A stretch of 64,000 bases of DNA from Paratinospora sagittata. Its lineage: Eukaryota; Streptophyta; Magnoliopsida; Ranunculales; Menispermaceae. Below are positions 46,340-59,057 of the stretch, piece after piece. The notes beneath the pieces were generated by a model. The model worked only from the letters and a program-made list of their open reading frames with translations, did not search any database and had not been told where the DNA came from. The position numbers and the translations under genes are program-made. The stretch spans positions 8,715,001-8,779,000 of the forward strand of contig CM069597.1 of the NCBI GenBank assembly GCA_035771175.1, written 5' to 3'. Numbering within the stretch: the stretch's first letter is position 1; each line of letters opens with the position of its first letter.

Positions 46340-48431
46340 GATTAAGATTTCTCAATACACTATTGGCTAATCACTTACGAGTGTGATTAGAAACCGTTTA
46401 CATTTTAACCAATATAAGGGCTTGGTTAGAAAAGCCACAACCGTTAACCTACACCAAGGCTTGGTTAGAAAGCCACAAACTAGTCTACACCAGGGCTTGA
46501 CTAAAAAGCCACAACTTGTAACCCACTGGGCGTGGTTAAGTGTCGTACAATTAATGGTAATATTCCGGTTGACTTAACCAAGTCAACAATACATAAAGAT
46601 TACAAAGAAATAGAGAAGTGGACAACAACACTCTTAACAATATAAGTTTACAATCTTGAATGAGTCACCAATTATTATTCAAACCACTATGATTCTAAAT
46701 GATGCAAAGTGTTGAAATAGGTTTTTGTCAAATGCACTGGATTCAAATATATGTGATGTAAAACAGTGAATCGAATATCCACAACTATCAAGATATTGAT
46801 TCTAAACAATGATAAGTTTAAAGCTTGAAAATCAATATATCATGATGATCAAAACTTGATGATTTCTAATGAATATGCGATTAAGATCAAGAATCAAACA
46901 ACTCAAGTTTGATCAAAAACTTCAATTCAAAATATGATATTAACACATGAATTGATATCTCAAACTATTCATGAAACCACTAAACAAAGTATTTTGTTAT
47001 GAAGATCAAAATAGGGTAAAACAAACACAATTAATATAAAATCAGTTCTAAAGATTTTAATCTAAGCACAAAAACTGATTTGCATAAATCCAAAATCACA
47101 AGAATCTAGATTAGAAATGTATACCCCACTCGGTAAGGTTGAAGCACCAAGATTCTTCTTGTGTGAAGTTGGATGCGAGAAATCACGATCAAGACTCAAT
47201 AGAAGATGTAAAAAACTTGAATCGTCTTGAACACTTGCACAAGAGAAACTCTCCAAGTTTCTCAAGGTTTTGAAAAATGTGGAGAACTATTCGGAAGATA
47301 GGATCAAATGATGAAATGTTGTTGAACTTTTGCTTTCAAAGACGGTTTAAATCACTCAAGAACTTGTTTATAACTTGTATAAAGACTGAAACGAAAAATA
47401 CACAAGTTCTCAAAGTTTTACAAAAGTTGCTCTTCAAATGAGCAAGTGTGGTATTTATAGATAAGCAACACATCGAGGCACAGGAACGCGCTCCTTAACA
47501 CAAGAGCGCGTTTCTGGTTTGAAATCTAAAAAAATTCAGATTTCCCTCCAATTAAGGAGTGCGTTCCTCAATATGTCTGTTGGGCAAAGGAACGGGTTCC
47601 TTTAACAAGAACTACTGACTCTTAAAGTTTTTCCTATTTTACCATTGGCAACAGGAGCGCGTTCCTCCTTTAAGGAACGCGTTCTTTTTCCTTGATCAGA
47701 AAAATTCTAAGTCTCGGGAAAAGCCACAAGTGCGCGTTCATCTCACAAGGAGTGCATTCTTTAAACTCTGATAAAAAATCACTGAATCTCTGGAAAAAGC
47801 TTAGGAGCACGTTCCTCACTATAAGAGCGCCTTCATTCACTGACAAGTGAAATAAACTCGATTTTTTATCATTATACGTTTAGGACATTGTCAAAAACAT
47901 AAAACTAACATTTTAAAAAATAGTTTAAAACATTTTTGACACGATTAAGGTATAATTAACATCGTTAAACATGAGTGATTCGATCGATTAAACCAATGAT
48001 CAAAGCGACAAGTATAATACACGTAAAACGATAAAACCATGCAAAGTTGACAAGATGAATGCATGTTAAACACTGATCAATATATGTATGATAAACAATT
48101 ATGACTAAGTGATAGCATAATTATCAAACTAAAATATGTGCATGCATGAGAATAATAAACTATATGAATGATTTTAAAAAGATGCAAATCATGTGTGGTT
48201 GGAACAAGTAACTGCTACTCTATAACACTAAGATTCTAATAAATAAATACAACCATGAAGCTCTTGAATCTTCGTGAAGTATTGTTCCTTCCACATGCTT
48301 TGACATTGTAGTTGAATCCATTAGATATATCTAGTTAGCATTGAAACAACTACATCAAAGAGATTATATAACACAGGTATGATGTTTGCAATTATCAAAA
48401 CAAAAACTAGGTGAGAGTAGTTACATCAACA
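46340..48431 (-). mobile_element. Truncated LTR, family F1, copy e
   Basis: Plus strand ends with GTTTGCAATTATCAAAAC...TTACATCAACA, like the inverse of the start of copy d. A sense TATA (CTATAAATACC) is at about 47453-47463. It carries GGCTTGGTTAGAAAAGCC-type hairpins at 46420-46515 and GGAACGCG/CGCGTTCC hairpins at 47480-47840. Its left end (TGTTGG...) is missing, so it is truncated. Boundaries are approximate at the left. Confidence 0.7.
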
Positions 48432-50286
48432 TCAAGGTGAAGAACCTTGTCTTGCAGTGGTAGTTGATTACACAAAACAGTTCACCCGGACAGGGAGTTC
48501 AGTACACGGGAGGAACTCGTGTCCTGGGTCCAAGATGTTGGTAGAAGTAATGGATTGGTGATAATAATTTGAAACTCAGATGTGTTGTCGCAGGTATTGT
48601 TGGTCCACCCAAGTGGGGGGTGAATTGGGTGCGATGTTCAATTTAAATATCTATTCCAATAACTTAGTGATGTGCATAAATGTATTAGAATTGATTGCAA
48701 AATTAGAACTCAGACTAAATTGCAAACGTGAGACACACAAGATTTATAGTGGTTTGGCCAAGCCTACGTCCACTACCTAATCTCCCAATTAGGATTTTCT
48801 CAATCCACTAACTAATTCTCTTATGGGTGAGAACCAAACCGTTACAACTGCCCTTTTTCAGCTTAAAGGCAAACCTATCCTTTCACAGGCTAAAGATGAA
48901 CCAAATTTCCTTTTTCGGGATGAGGAGAAACCTATGTTCCTTTTACGGGACAAGGAAAAACAATTTTTCTTTTACAGGATGAGGATAAATCCATGTTCCT
49001 TTGGCGGGATAAGGAAGAACCGTTTTTCTTTTACGGGATAAGGAAGAACCGTTTTTCTTTTACGGGATAAGGAAGAACCGTTTTCCTTTTATGGGATAAG
49101 GAAGAACCGTGATCCTTTTACGGGATGAGGAATAACCGTTTCTCTTTTATTGGTTAAGAGATAACCTATCATTTTATAAGTTAAGGACACACCTATCCTT
49201 TTAAGGATTAAGATGAATCGGTTTCCTACTTGCAGATGAGGATGAACCTTTTTCTCTTTTATAGGTTTAGAGATAACCTTACATGATTTCAATCCTGAAA
49301 TCATTAAGTGAACTACATTCACTTGTCCTGGTTGTTTCAGTCTAGAAACACACCAGTATTACAACACAATAATGTTGGTTCTAACTGAGTAGAACACTTT
49401 ACAATTAAGCTCATTACATAATATTACAAAGATATGAAATATGAAATAGGTAATGCTAAGTTGAAATATACTTACAGTTCTTTACCTTTCAATGTTCGGT
49501 ATTGCTCAAGTGCAGTTTCGAAAAGCATGAATGATATGATATGAAAATCAGTGCTTCTTTGAAAATAATATGATACCAAATAAACATTGATTTGAAAATT
49601 GAAGGACTAGTGTAAATCAAGGACACAGACAATTTTCAAAGTAGATATAAACTATAAGTATGAAAACTTCTGGTTCAGTGATCAGTAGTTAATGCAACTA
49701 CTGATATAGTTCAATACAATACTTAAGATATGAAATCAAGTACAATTGTATTTCTCATAAACTATATCTCAAATTCTATCTTCAGCAAGAATAATACCAA
49801 GTATGAATCGGTGCTGAGAATTTGAGGTAGATACCAGATCAAATGGATTTTCAAAGATAGAATGAAAATAAGCTCAGTATGAAAATCATCTGAAGATGTA
49901 AAGATATCAGTAAAAATACTTTGAAAGTTTAGATAATGAAAAACGTTTTGACACAGATTAACTTTTACAAAGTATTGGCACAATACAAAATTATTGGCGA
50001 GTTGTTTGATTTTAAGTGCTGATATTTATAGACTTAGTAGGACATAGCCGCTAGACATTTAAAGTTCAAATAATATGAACGTTTATACACAATGACTAGA
50101 ATGTTATATGAAAATGGCAACTGCAATTTTCACTAACATTCTGATTCTTCTCAGATTTCATGAAAAAGGAAATTTTTAGAAAAAACTTATTTCATGTATC
50201 AGAGAAGATCTCTGATAAGTCTAAAAAGGACTCTGTGCAAAAGGACTCTGTTATGAAAAAACAAACTTATAAAGTGTACTTGTTCG

Positions 50287-52501
50287 TGTTGGTACACCCA
50301 AGAGGGGGGTGAATTGGGTGTCATGGCCGTTTTAATCTTTTCAAATTTCTTATGAGATTCCTTGACTCAATTGGGTTCAAAAATCTATTGAACATAAAGT
50401 AAAATGCTAAAAGTAAAGTACACAAGCATTTATAGTGGTTCGGCTACGCCTACATCCACTACCTAATCTTTCAATTAGAATTTTCAAACTCACTAACTGA
50501 TCATCTTATGGGTAAAGATCAAACCGATACACTTTCTTAACTTACGGGTGTGAGAACTATGGTTTCTCATCTTACGGGTGTGAGAGGACCGTTTCTCAAC
50601 TTACGGGTTTGAGAGGACCGTTTCTCATCTTAGAGGTGTGAGAAGACCGTTTCTCAACTTACGGGTGTGAGAAGATCGTTTATCTTTTTTTCGGGCTAAG
50701 GAAGAACCCATGTTCCTTTTGCGGGCTAAGGAAGAACCCACACATCCTTTTCAAGAGAAATGATGAAACTAGTCTTGATTCCAACATTGGAATCACAAGT
50801 GATATTAAATCACTTTACTTGGTTTGTTTCAAACCATGAAACAATCCAAAAGACTGAAAATAATGAATCTAATGTTTGTTCTAAGTGATTAGAACAATTA
50901 CAATGAAACTCATAAATTCAAATACTAAATACAAGATATGAAAATTAAAGCTCAAGGTGAAGAGAGACCTTACAATGATTTATACCTTTCTTGCAACCAA
51001 ATTTGCTCAAGAGAATGATTTTGAAGATGCTTTGAATGATACACAATGAAAAAGCTTGAAATCCAATCTTCAAATCAACATCTCTAAGTTCTAGGGTTTT
51101 GAAATGGAAAAATGATTTGATCTTGAAAAACACTCCCTAGATTCACATGGTTGTCTCTCTTATGTTTAAAATGGCCTAACTACTTGTATTTATATATTAG
51201 AAACAAGTTATAGCCGTTAGACACAAGAATATAGCTGTTAGGGGTGAAAAATCTGATTTTGGATCGTTGAAAACGTGCCAACAAAAGTTGCAGAGAAGTT
51301 GCAGAAAACTTCATATTTTTGTATAAGCTCCCTCGTTGTGCATTAGCTTGCTGATGCACATTAGTTCACTTATTGTACATTAGCTCCCTCAAGCGCATTA
51401 GCTCACTTATTGCGCATTAGCTTGCTCATGCAAACAGTTTGCAGTAGCTTGCTCATGGAGACAATTTGCATTAGATTGCGCACACTCAATTAGCGTCCTG
51501 ACTCATCACACAGTTTTGAAGTTTTTCTTTTTCCAAAATATATATGAAATGAAGATCAAATATAGGCATATAATAGCTTAAAATTTATGTAAAGAACATT
51601 CTGGAACCACTAAAAAAATTTCCAAAACCATTTGATAAAGATATCAAATACTTTTAAAGGGTTAATTAGCTTGCTCACACTTAATTAGCGTCTCGACTCA
51701 TCACACAGTTTTGAAGTTATTATTTTTCGAAAATATATATAAAATGAAAACCAAATATAAACATATAATAGCTTAAAATTTATGTAAATAACATTCCAGA
51801 ACCACTGAAAACATTTCCAAAGCCATTTGATAAAGATATTAAATACTTTTAAAGGGTTAAAGTTTATTTGTGCATACTTTGAATGTGAAGGGTTAACATG
51901 AGTTTTTGAAATTCTAAACACATGGGCCTATTTGGGCATCAAAATATGATTGAAATATATTTAGTTTGATGATTAAAACACTTTGAAATCAACAATTAAA
52001 CAATCAAACATGATTTTGATAAAAATCAAAACAATTTTGATTATTTTGAAAAACTTTGTATAAATATCATTTTAACTAGAACTAATGCAATTATGATTCA
52101 AAATAGTTTAAAAACAAAAATCAAACATTTTGAATACTTGAAAATCATTTTTAAAGAATACTTAATGCATGAATGAGTTTTATCAAAACTATGCATATGT
52201 GAAGTATGAATGCATGAGGTTTAGAAAGATTGAGCAATAGGAAGGTTATATCCTAATTCTAGACACATAAAGACTCTCAACCTTTTTGTCTTCATTCCTT
52301 CAAGTTGTCTAAGCTTTAAGTATGGTTGATCTTTTGCTTGAGAGATTTCTTGAACTTGAAGACTTAAATCTTGTATTGGCTCTTTTCCATCTTTAGGTGT
52401 TGAAATATACTAGATAGAAACATTAGCACCATTTGTTATATTGTTTGTAAGCATCAAAACACTTAGGAGAAAAACTAAGTGCAAAACCACTTAGATCAAC
52501 A
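50287..52501 (-). mobile_element. Solo LTR, family F1, copy h (inside copy g)
   Basis: Begins TGTTGGTACACCC and ends CTTAGATCAACA. A perfect target duplication, GTTCG, is at 50282-50286 and 52502-52506. 2.2 kb. Hairpins with CTTACGGGT loops lie at 50500-50740. A segment of about 190 bp is duplicated at 51475-51660 / 51665-51855 (TTAGCGTC...TTTTAAAGGGTT). Confidence 0.9.
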
Positions 52502-52898
52502 GTTCGAACAGTGACGGTTGTTGAATTAGCGTGCTGATTCCATAATCAGTGTCCTGACGCATAATATCAACTTTGTCGTTTTGTTCCTTGAGGGCATTCA
52601 TTACGTATAAGTGTCCTGCTGAACTCTTAAGTGAGGGCGTTACTATAGGGTGAGCGTCCTGAATTACTTTGACACTTAAACGACATAAGCTCGAGGGCAC
52701 TAATGCATAGTTAGCATCCTGCTATGTTTTAAAACAATTAACTATATGAGGGCGCTACTATCCGAGCAAGCGTCTTGCCTTTAAAACATAAAACAAAACT
52801 TGAGGGCGTTACAACAGTGTAGGCGTCTTTAAAAATATTTTAAACAAAGACACAAGCGCGCTGAAGGACAATCAACTTCCTGAAAGTTACTAAGTTAA

Positions 52899-54300
52899 TG
52901 TTGGTCCCACCCAAGAGGGGGGTGAATTGGGTGCGATGGTCAATTTTAAAATTATCTTCCAATAACTTAGTGATTTACATGAGTATATTGGAACATGATG
53001 CAAATTAGAACACAGACTAAATTGCAACGTTTGACACACATATTTATAGTGGTTCGGCCAAGCCTACGTCCTCTACTTAATCTCCGGATTAGGATTTATT
53101 CAATCCACTAACTGATTATCTTACGGGTTAGAACCAAACCGTTACAACTGCCATTTTTCAGGTTAAAGGCAAACCTATCCTTTCCCGGGATAAAGATGAA
53201 CCATTTTCCTTTTTTCGGGATTAGGACAAACCCATGCTCCTTTTGCTGGCTAAAGAAGAACCAAATTTTCTTTTTCCGGGATGAGGAGAAACCCATGTTC
53301 TTTTTACTGGCTAAGAAAGAACCGTGATCCTTTTGCGGGATAAGGAACAACCGGTTTCTCTTTTAAAGTTGAGAGATAACCTATCCTTTTTAAGGTTAAG
53401 GACACACCTACCCTTTTACTAGAAGAGGATGAACCGGTTTCTGGTTCTTTTCATATTTCATGAAAGAGGAAAGTTTTAGAAAAACTTATTTCATGTATCA
53501 GAGACGATCTCTGATAGTTCTGAAAAGGACTCTGTGCAAATGTCTGTTCTAAAAAAGTAAAAAGGTTGACTAATATAGAAGATCGCTACTATACAAGTAA
53601 GCATCTTCAATTCATTTCAACTTTGAGCATTATCAGCATCCTAATGATCTATCAGCGTCCTGACTTAATAAGTTCAGGAGAGCGCTGCTATTTCATTAGC
53701 GTCATGAAAGATTCTTTGAAAATAATTTTTACTCGCGATAAAATATTAGATAAATGCGAATAAAAACTCGGCATATTTCGAATTAAATATATAGTATTAA
53801 ATCATTTGAAATATAGTTGAAATCAAAACATGTAGATGTAGAAAACATATGAAAATGATATATGCATGGTTTTGAAAAACATTTTGAGCAATAATGATTA
53901 GAGAAAAATATACCTTAAATCCTTTCTGTATTTCTTCTCATAACCGTTAAATCCAACTCTTTATTATGAGATCTTCAATGAAAGCAATTCGAAGTTGAAT
54001 GACTTGAACGTTGATCGAGAGATGTAGTCTTGAAGCTTGATCGAAACATTCGAGTGAAGTGATCTTGAAATCATGATGTGATCGTTGAAGTCCGTTAGTT
54101 CAAACGAGCTTGACCGTTGGATGTAAGCTTTGAGTTCCTTGATCGAGTCATTCCTTGGCTTCTTGTTTTTCCTTTGGTGCAGAGATAAGTTCTTGAAAAA
54201 CGTTCGTTAGCACCGAAAAATACTTTGTTTGTGATCATCAAAATATACTTCATCAAGTATACTTTAGGGATGTGGTAAGGATGAACCATATAGGTTAACA
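52899..54300 (-). mobile_element. Solo LTR, family F1, copy i (inside copy g, internally deleted)
   Basis: Begins TGTTGGTCCCACCC and ends CATATAGGTTAACA. A perfect target duplication, GTTAA, is at 52894-52898 and 54301-54305. It is a close relative of copy g but only 1.4 kb: compared with g, the TATA region is missing, with the join near 53440-53450. Confidence 0.9.
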
Positions 54301-55794
54301 GTTAATTCCCAAAGGTGAGGGCGCTAGTATCCAAAAAACGTCTTGATAGATTGTTCAACTTATAACTATCAGCGTCCTCAAAGAAACATTCTTTGAAGAA
54401 CTTAAGAAATCTTTCAGTGAGCTGATATTGAGTCAGCGTCCTAATAACTTCAGTGGTTGACTAATAAAGGAGGCCGCTACTATACAAGTAAGCGTCCTAA
54501 TAAATCAGTTCAATTCAACCTTGAACGTTATCAGCGTCCTAATGAACTATCACCGTCCTGACTTATAAAGTTCAGGGAGCGCTGCTATCTCATTAGCGTC
54601 CTGAAAGACTCTTTAAAAATAATTTTGATTCGTGATTAAATATTTGATAAATGCGAATAAAAACTCGGTAAATCTCAAATTAAATATATAAAATTAAGTC
54701 ATTTGAAATACCGTAAAATGTATGATCAAAACATGCAAGTATGCAAGTGGTTTGTACATGGTTTTGGAAAACATTTGAACAATGACGATTAGAGAAAGAT
54801 ATACCTTAAACACTTTGTGTATTTCTCATTTCTCATAACCATTAAATCCAACTCTTCATTATGAGATCTTCAATAAGAGCTTTGCGTGAAGTTGAATGCC
54901 TTGAATGTTGATCAAAGGATGTAGACTTGAAGCTTGATCGAATCGTTCGATTGAAATGATCTTGAAATCATGATGTGATTGTTGATGTTCCTTGGTTGAG
55001 ACGATCTTGACTGTTGGATATGTCTTTAAGTTCCTTGATTAAGTCGTTCCTTGACTTTTTGCTTTTCCTTAGGTACTGAGATGAGATCTTGATAAACGCT
55101 CGTTAGCATCGAAAAGTACTTTGTTTGTGATCATCAAAATATACTATATCACAGTATATTTAGGGACGAGCAAGTGATGAACCGTATAGGTTAACAGGTA
55201 TGTCAAAGTGGGGGGGGGGGTGAATTTGACACTATGATCAGTTTAAGGCTTAGATAAAAGCTTGCAGTGTAATGACAAAAGTTAATGCTGAAAGTAAATA
55301 AGTATTGCACAGATGATTTATAGTGGGTTCAACTAGAATACGTCCACTACCCAACCTCCTCAGTTAGGATTTTCAACTTCACTAAACAATCCTCTTACGG
55401 GTGAGGAAAAAATCATTACAACTTTCCCTACTTCACGGGTGTGAGAAAAACCTTTCAACTCTCAACTTACAGGTGTGAGACCTACCTACACTTTTGACTT
55501 CACAGGTGCAAGACAACCTACACTCTTGGCTTCACAGGTGCAAGACAACCTACATACTCAACTTCACGGGTATGAGTAAGCCACTACCTATTCTAACTAA
55601 ACAGAATAACCTTCTGCAACTGATACAATTGCCGTAATACAACTCGATACAGATAAAGATCCACAATTCAGTACAATAGTATCGTATGAACCTTTTATTT
55701 GAATGAACTCCTTCAGTAATAAAAGTATAAGTTTAAAGTAGCTGAAAAATTGAGTAAAAATATAGTTTTCTTTCACTAGTTTTTCAGAGATAAG

Positions 55795-57161
55795 TGATAA
55801 GTTGAGTTTTAGTTGTTAGTTTTCATGTTAATTTCATAGGTTTTTCGATTCATTTGGCTAGTTTTTAGATACATTTGTTTTTGTTTTGTTTTATAGGTGA
55901 ATAAAGAGCTTAAGGAGGTGCAATTGAAGCCAAAATGAGGTCAAGAACATGCCCAAGAAGTAGACCAAAAGCCAGCAAAAAGTCAAGAGAAAAAAACACA
56001 AAACATGCGCATTTGACGTTCTGGGTGCCGTTGCGAAAACCAGAAGAAAGGAATTTGATGTTCTGGGAGCCGCAATGCCAGGGAACGGCACCGAGGCGCT
56101 GTTACTATTCAATGTTCAAGTTTTTTTTATTTTTGTGCAGGGATTGTTGCCCATTTTGGTCTTTTGACTCTCTCTTGTATATAATCTCACTTTAGGGTTT
56201 GTTTTAGGTATGAGAAACCATTAGATACAATTAGAATAGATTAGAATTAGGTTTAGGTTTTAGAAAGGGAGGCAAGAGAGAAGAGGAGGAAGCTTGGGTT
56301 GCAAGCAAGGAAGAAGTTCAAGGAAGAAGAAGAAGAAGATCTCCATTATCAGGGGGTTTTAAGCTTTCATTTTTCATTTCTTGTTTCTTGCAATGTTGTC
56401 TTCCTTTGTTTTCCATCTTTTCTATCATGTATGTTTGAATATGAATATGAGCTAAGTTCTTAATCTAGAAGTTAATTGATCTATGCTTTGTCTTATGGAA
56501 TGATTATTATACATATGTTATTGAATAATTTCTGGGTTTATTTGCAATTTCAAATACTTAATGCTTTCAATTTGTTGGCCACTTATTAAATGATTTTGGA
56601 TTTGGTTTCTTACGCTCGAGAGAGGTGTTATCAAATTGAAAATTGGAAATTGTAACCTAGGTTAGTAGTATTGAGTCGAGAGACCTACGAAAGCCTTTGA
56701 AATCGCATAGAGTGGACTATAGATCTTAATGCATTCTTGACTTGTTGATTTGCGCTCGAGAGAGGGGATTAATATGTTAAGGATATATATTCGAATTGTG
56801 CTCGAGAGAGGGGTTTGGATGGGTTAGAATCCATGGTTTATGAATTCCAGCAATTAATTCAATAACATAACCTTTTGAAAATTCATAAGATAGAACATAG
56901 TGAAATCAATCTTTAGAACTTTCATTCATTGGTTTTTCTCCCATTTTAATTCAATTTGCTTTGATTAGTGTTACTTTTGTTTACTCTCAATTTCAACAAT
57001 TAAATCATCCCATTTTGATCACCTAAATAAAATTAAAATCATTGTAGTTTTGAGCATTTTTAACAGTTAAATTCATTATCACCGAGGACGATACCCGACT
57101 CACTGTCGGTTTATATTATTACTTGATTATCATATACTTGCGATACAAATATTCACGATCT
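55795..57161. mobile_element. Insertion inside copy f, probable solo LTR of another family
   Basis: Flanked by ATAAG at 55790-55794 and 57162-57166. Removing it restores an alignment with the other F1 copies (TTTTCAGAGATAAG then ATACAAAATG). It begins TGATAAGTTGAG and contains phrases often seen near the end of Athila/Tat-type LTRs (GAGGACGATACCCGACTCAC). Ends are not a clean TG...CA, so the class is uncertain. Confidence 0.6.
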
Positions 57162-59057
57162 ATAAGATACAAAATGTAACCACACAATGAAAAACTTCGT
57201 GTAGAAGAAAATATGTTTTTAAAATAGATTTTCCAAACTTGCAGATTTTTGAGATTGGAAGTTCGACTAACTTTCAAAACGTTTTAGCACAAATGATTCT
57301 TTATTTGTATGAACCAACTTTGATTATGAGAATCTCTTTTATAGACACTTTGTGCGCCAAAACCATTTCATTTAAATTTGAAATTCGTTTTGAACTTTGA
57401 GTCAAAACGACTTGATTATTTCATAAACATGGTAAGTTTAGTTTTTGTAAAAATGTTATGGTTCTATTAAGTTATCATGAGAATGGAAATGATCAGAAAT
57501 CTACTATTCACACAATTGAATTTTCATTAATCAGGTGACAGTCACTTTTCAGTTTTCTGACAGAGTTCTCTTAGAGTCCTGATAGCATATCAACGTCCTG
57601 AAGTAAACTGTTATAAAAATGCAATTTTTACTGACTTGCTGAGGGAGGGCTCTAACACCACATTACCGTCCTAATGAGCGAAATTTTCAGAAACCCAGAA
57701 ACTCAAGGAGGGTGCTAATACCACATTAGCGTCCTAATGGGCATCTGCTGGTTTTTCCAGGGTGGTTCGATGATGGCACTAATACTCGATTAACGTCATA
57801 CTTTGAACGACAAACATTCAAACCCAGAAACCATCAGCGCCCTGATGGTCCATCAACGTCCTACAGTGTTGGCTCGATATTAAGTGACTAGCCACTGCAT
57901 TCTGATGGTCCATCAGCGCCCTGAAAGACACTGAAAAATAATTTTTTTTAGAAATTTGATTTTCTAATACTCGATTAAATCAAATCAACACTTGAGCTTT
58001 TTGGATCAAATCAAACATTTAGAAATCATGCAAATGGTTCAAAGATCAATAGAAAAACCTTCGACTTAAATCAATTGAAATCATTTTCTTCAAAAACAAG
58101 GGTTTTAAAGAAAACTTATATATATGTATATACTTGTTGAAAAAGGTTTCGAGTAAAGTTCTACATTCTAACATTTAACCTTTTTGATCTTGATCTTAAT
58201 AACTTGCCTTATCATAGATTCATCTGATTGAATCTTGATTTTCTTCCAAACTGATTTGCTGAAACACTTCAACAAAAACATTAGATCACAAGATCGAGTG
58301 ATTTTGGAATCATCAAATCATTCTTTCATGGGGTTACTTTTGAAATAACAAGATGCCAGGGGTAATGGTAGGTGAGCTCCAGTTAATTTTGCTTGCGAGA
58401 GATATGACCATCATAAATACACTGCTTAGCAATCTTCTGCTGGTAAGAAGGCAAAGAGAAGTCAAACTGGCATGAAGAAATGCAGATGCTTTTTCCTGTT
58501 ATATGGCAAGAACCCTCGGGACAATGAGTGGATGTTCAAAGTTGCATGTGACACCCACAACCACCTCGCTGCGAAGTACTTTGAAGGACACTCATATGCC
58601 GGAAGGTTGAATAATGATGAAGTAGAAGTCATGGTACAGATGTCAAAGAGTAATGTCCGACCAAAAGACATATTGATGACTTTAAAGGAAAGAAATGCCA
58701 GTAATGCATCGACGCTAAAAATAATATACAATGCAAGACAAAAACATAGGTTGTTCGAATATGAAGGCAAATCTCAGATGCAACAACTGTTGCACAAGTT
58801 GGAAGAAGAGAAGTACGTCGAGTGGCACAAGTGTGAAAAAGGTATCGATATTGTTCAAGATATATTTTGGGCTCATCCTGTTTCAGTAGATCTTCTGAGG
58901 TGCTTTCCATATGTGTTGTTGATGGACTGTACATACAAGAAGAGCAAGTACAAATTTCCATTACTGGAGATTGTTGGTGTCACATCGACAGATATGACAT
59001 TTTCAGTGGCATTTGTGTATATGACATCTGAAAACAAAGACAATTACATGTGGGCAT

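Larger units (their letters stand above)
48598..55196 (-). mobile_element. Solo LTR, family F1, copy g (inside copy f)
   Basis: Begins TGTTGGTCCACCC and ends CGTATAGGTTAACA. A perfect target duplication, GGTAT, is at 48593-48597 and 55197-55201. About 2.97 kb of its own sequence after removing copies h and i. A sense TATA (TATAAATA) is at 50030-50023. Downstream of it, 48798-49270 holds the longest hairpin array with TTACGGGAT loops. Same subfamily as copy k. Confidence 0.9.
48583..58350 (-). mobile_element. Solo LTR, family F1, copy f (outermost of the stack)
   Basis: Begins TGTTGTCGCAGG and ends TTTGAAATAACA. A perfect target duplication, AGATG, is at 48578-48582 and 58351-58355. Its own sequence is 48583-48597 plus 55202-58350, about 1.8 kb after removing another 1.37-kb insertion at 55795. 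It carries CTTACGGG/CTTCACGGG-loop hairpins at 55385-55580. Oldest F1 insertion of this stack. Confidence 0.9.
48432..59057 (+). pseudogene. MULE (MURA/FAR1-type) transposase gene split by an LTR stack
   Basis: The first part (48432-48582) reads VDYTKQF, then after a one-base loss DREFSTREELVSWVQDVGRSNGLVIII. The second part (58356-59057) continues ARGNGR...VNFACERY, the FAR1-like zinc region (KKCRCFFLLYGK...CDTHNH), EGHSYAGRL, MSKSNVRPKDIL, IYNARQKHR and the MULE core FWAHPVSVDLLRCFPYVLLMDCTYK...LLEIVGVTSTDMTFSVAFVYM. Asp in LLMDCTYK is the first catalytic acid of the DDE triad; the rest is lost where F1 copy j begins. Two in-frame stops occur. A 9.8-kb LTR stack (48583-58350, with target duplication AGATG) separates the halves. 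Confidence 0.85.

Noticed and set aside
48798..49270. CRISPR-like appearance of regular short repeats
   Set aside because: This is plant nuclear DNA, there is no cas gene, and the units are self-complementary with changing arms rather than constant repeats with unique spacers.
55935..56195. 86-codon open frame
   Set aside because: It lies in the leader-like part of an inserted element (55795-57161), has no domain, and is likely fortuitous.
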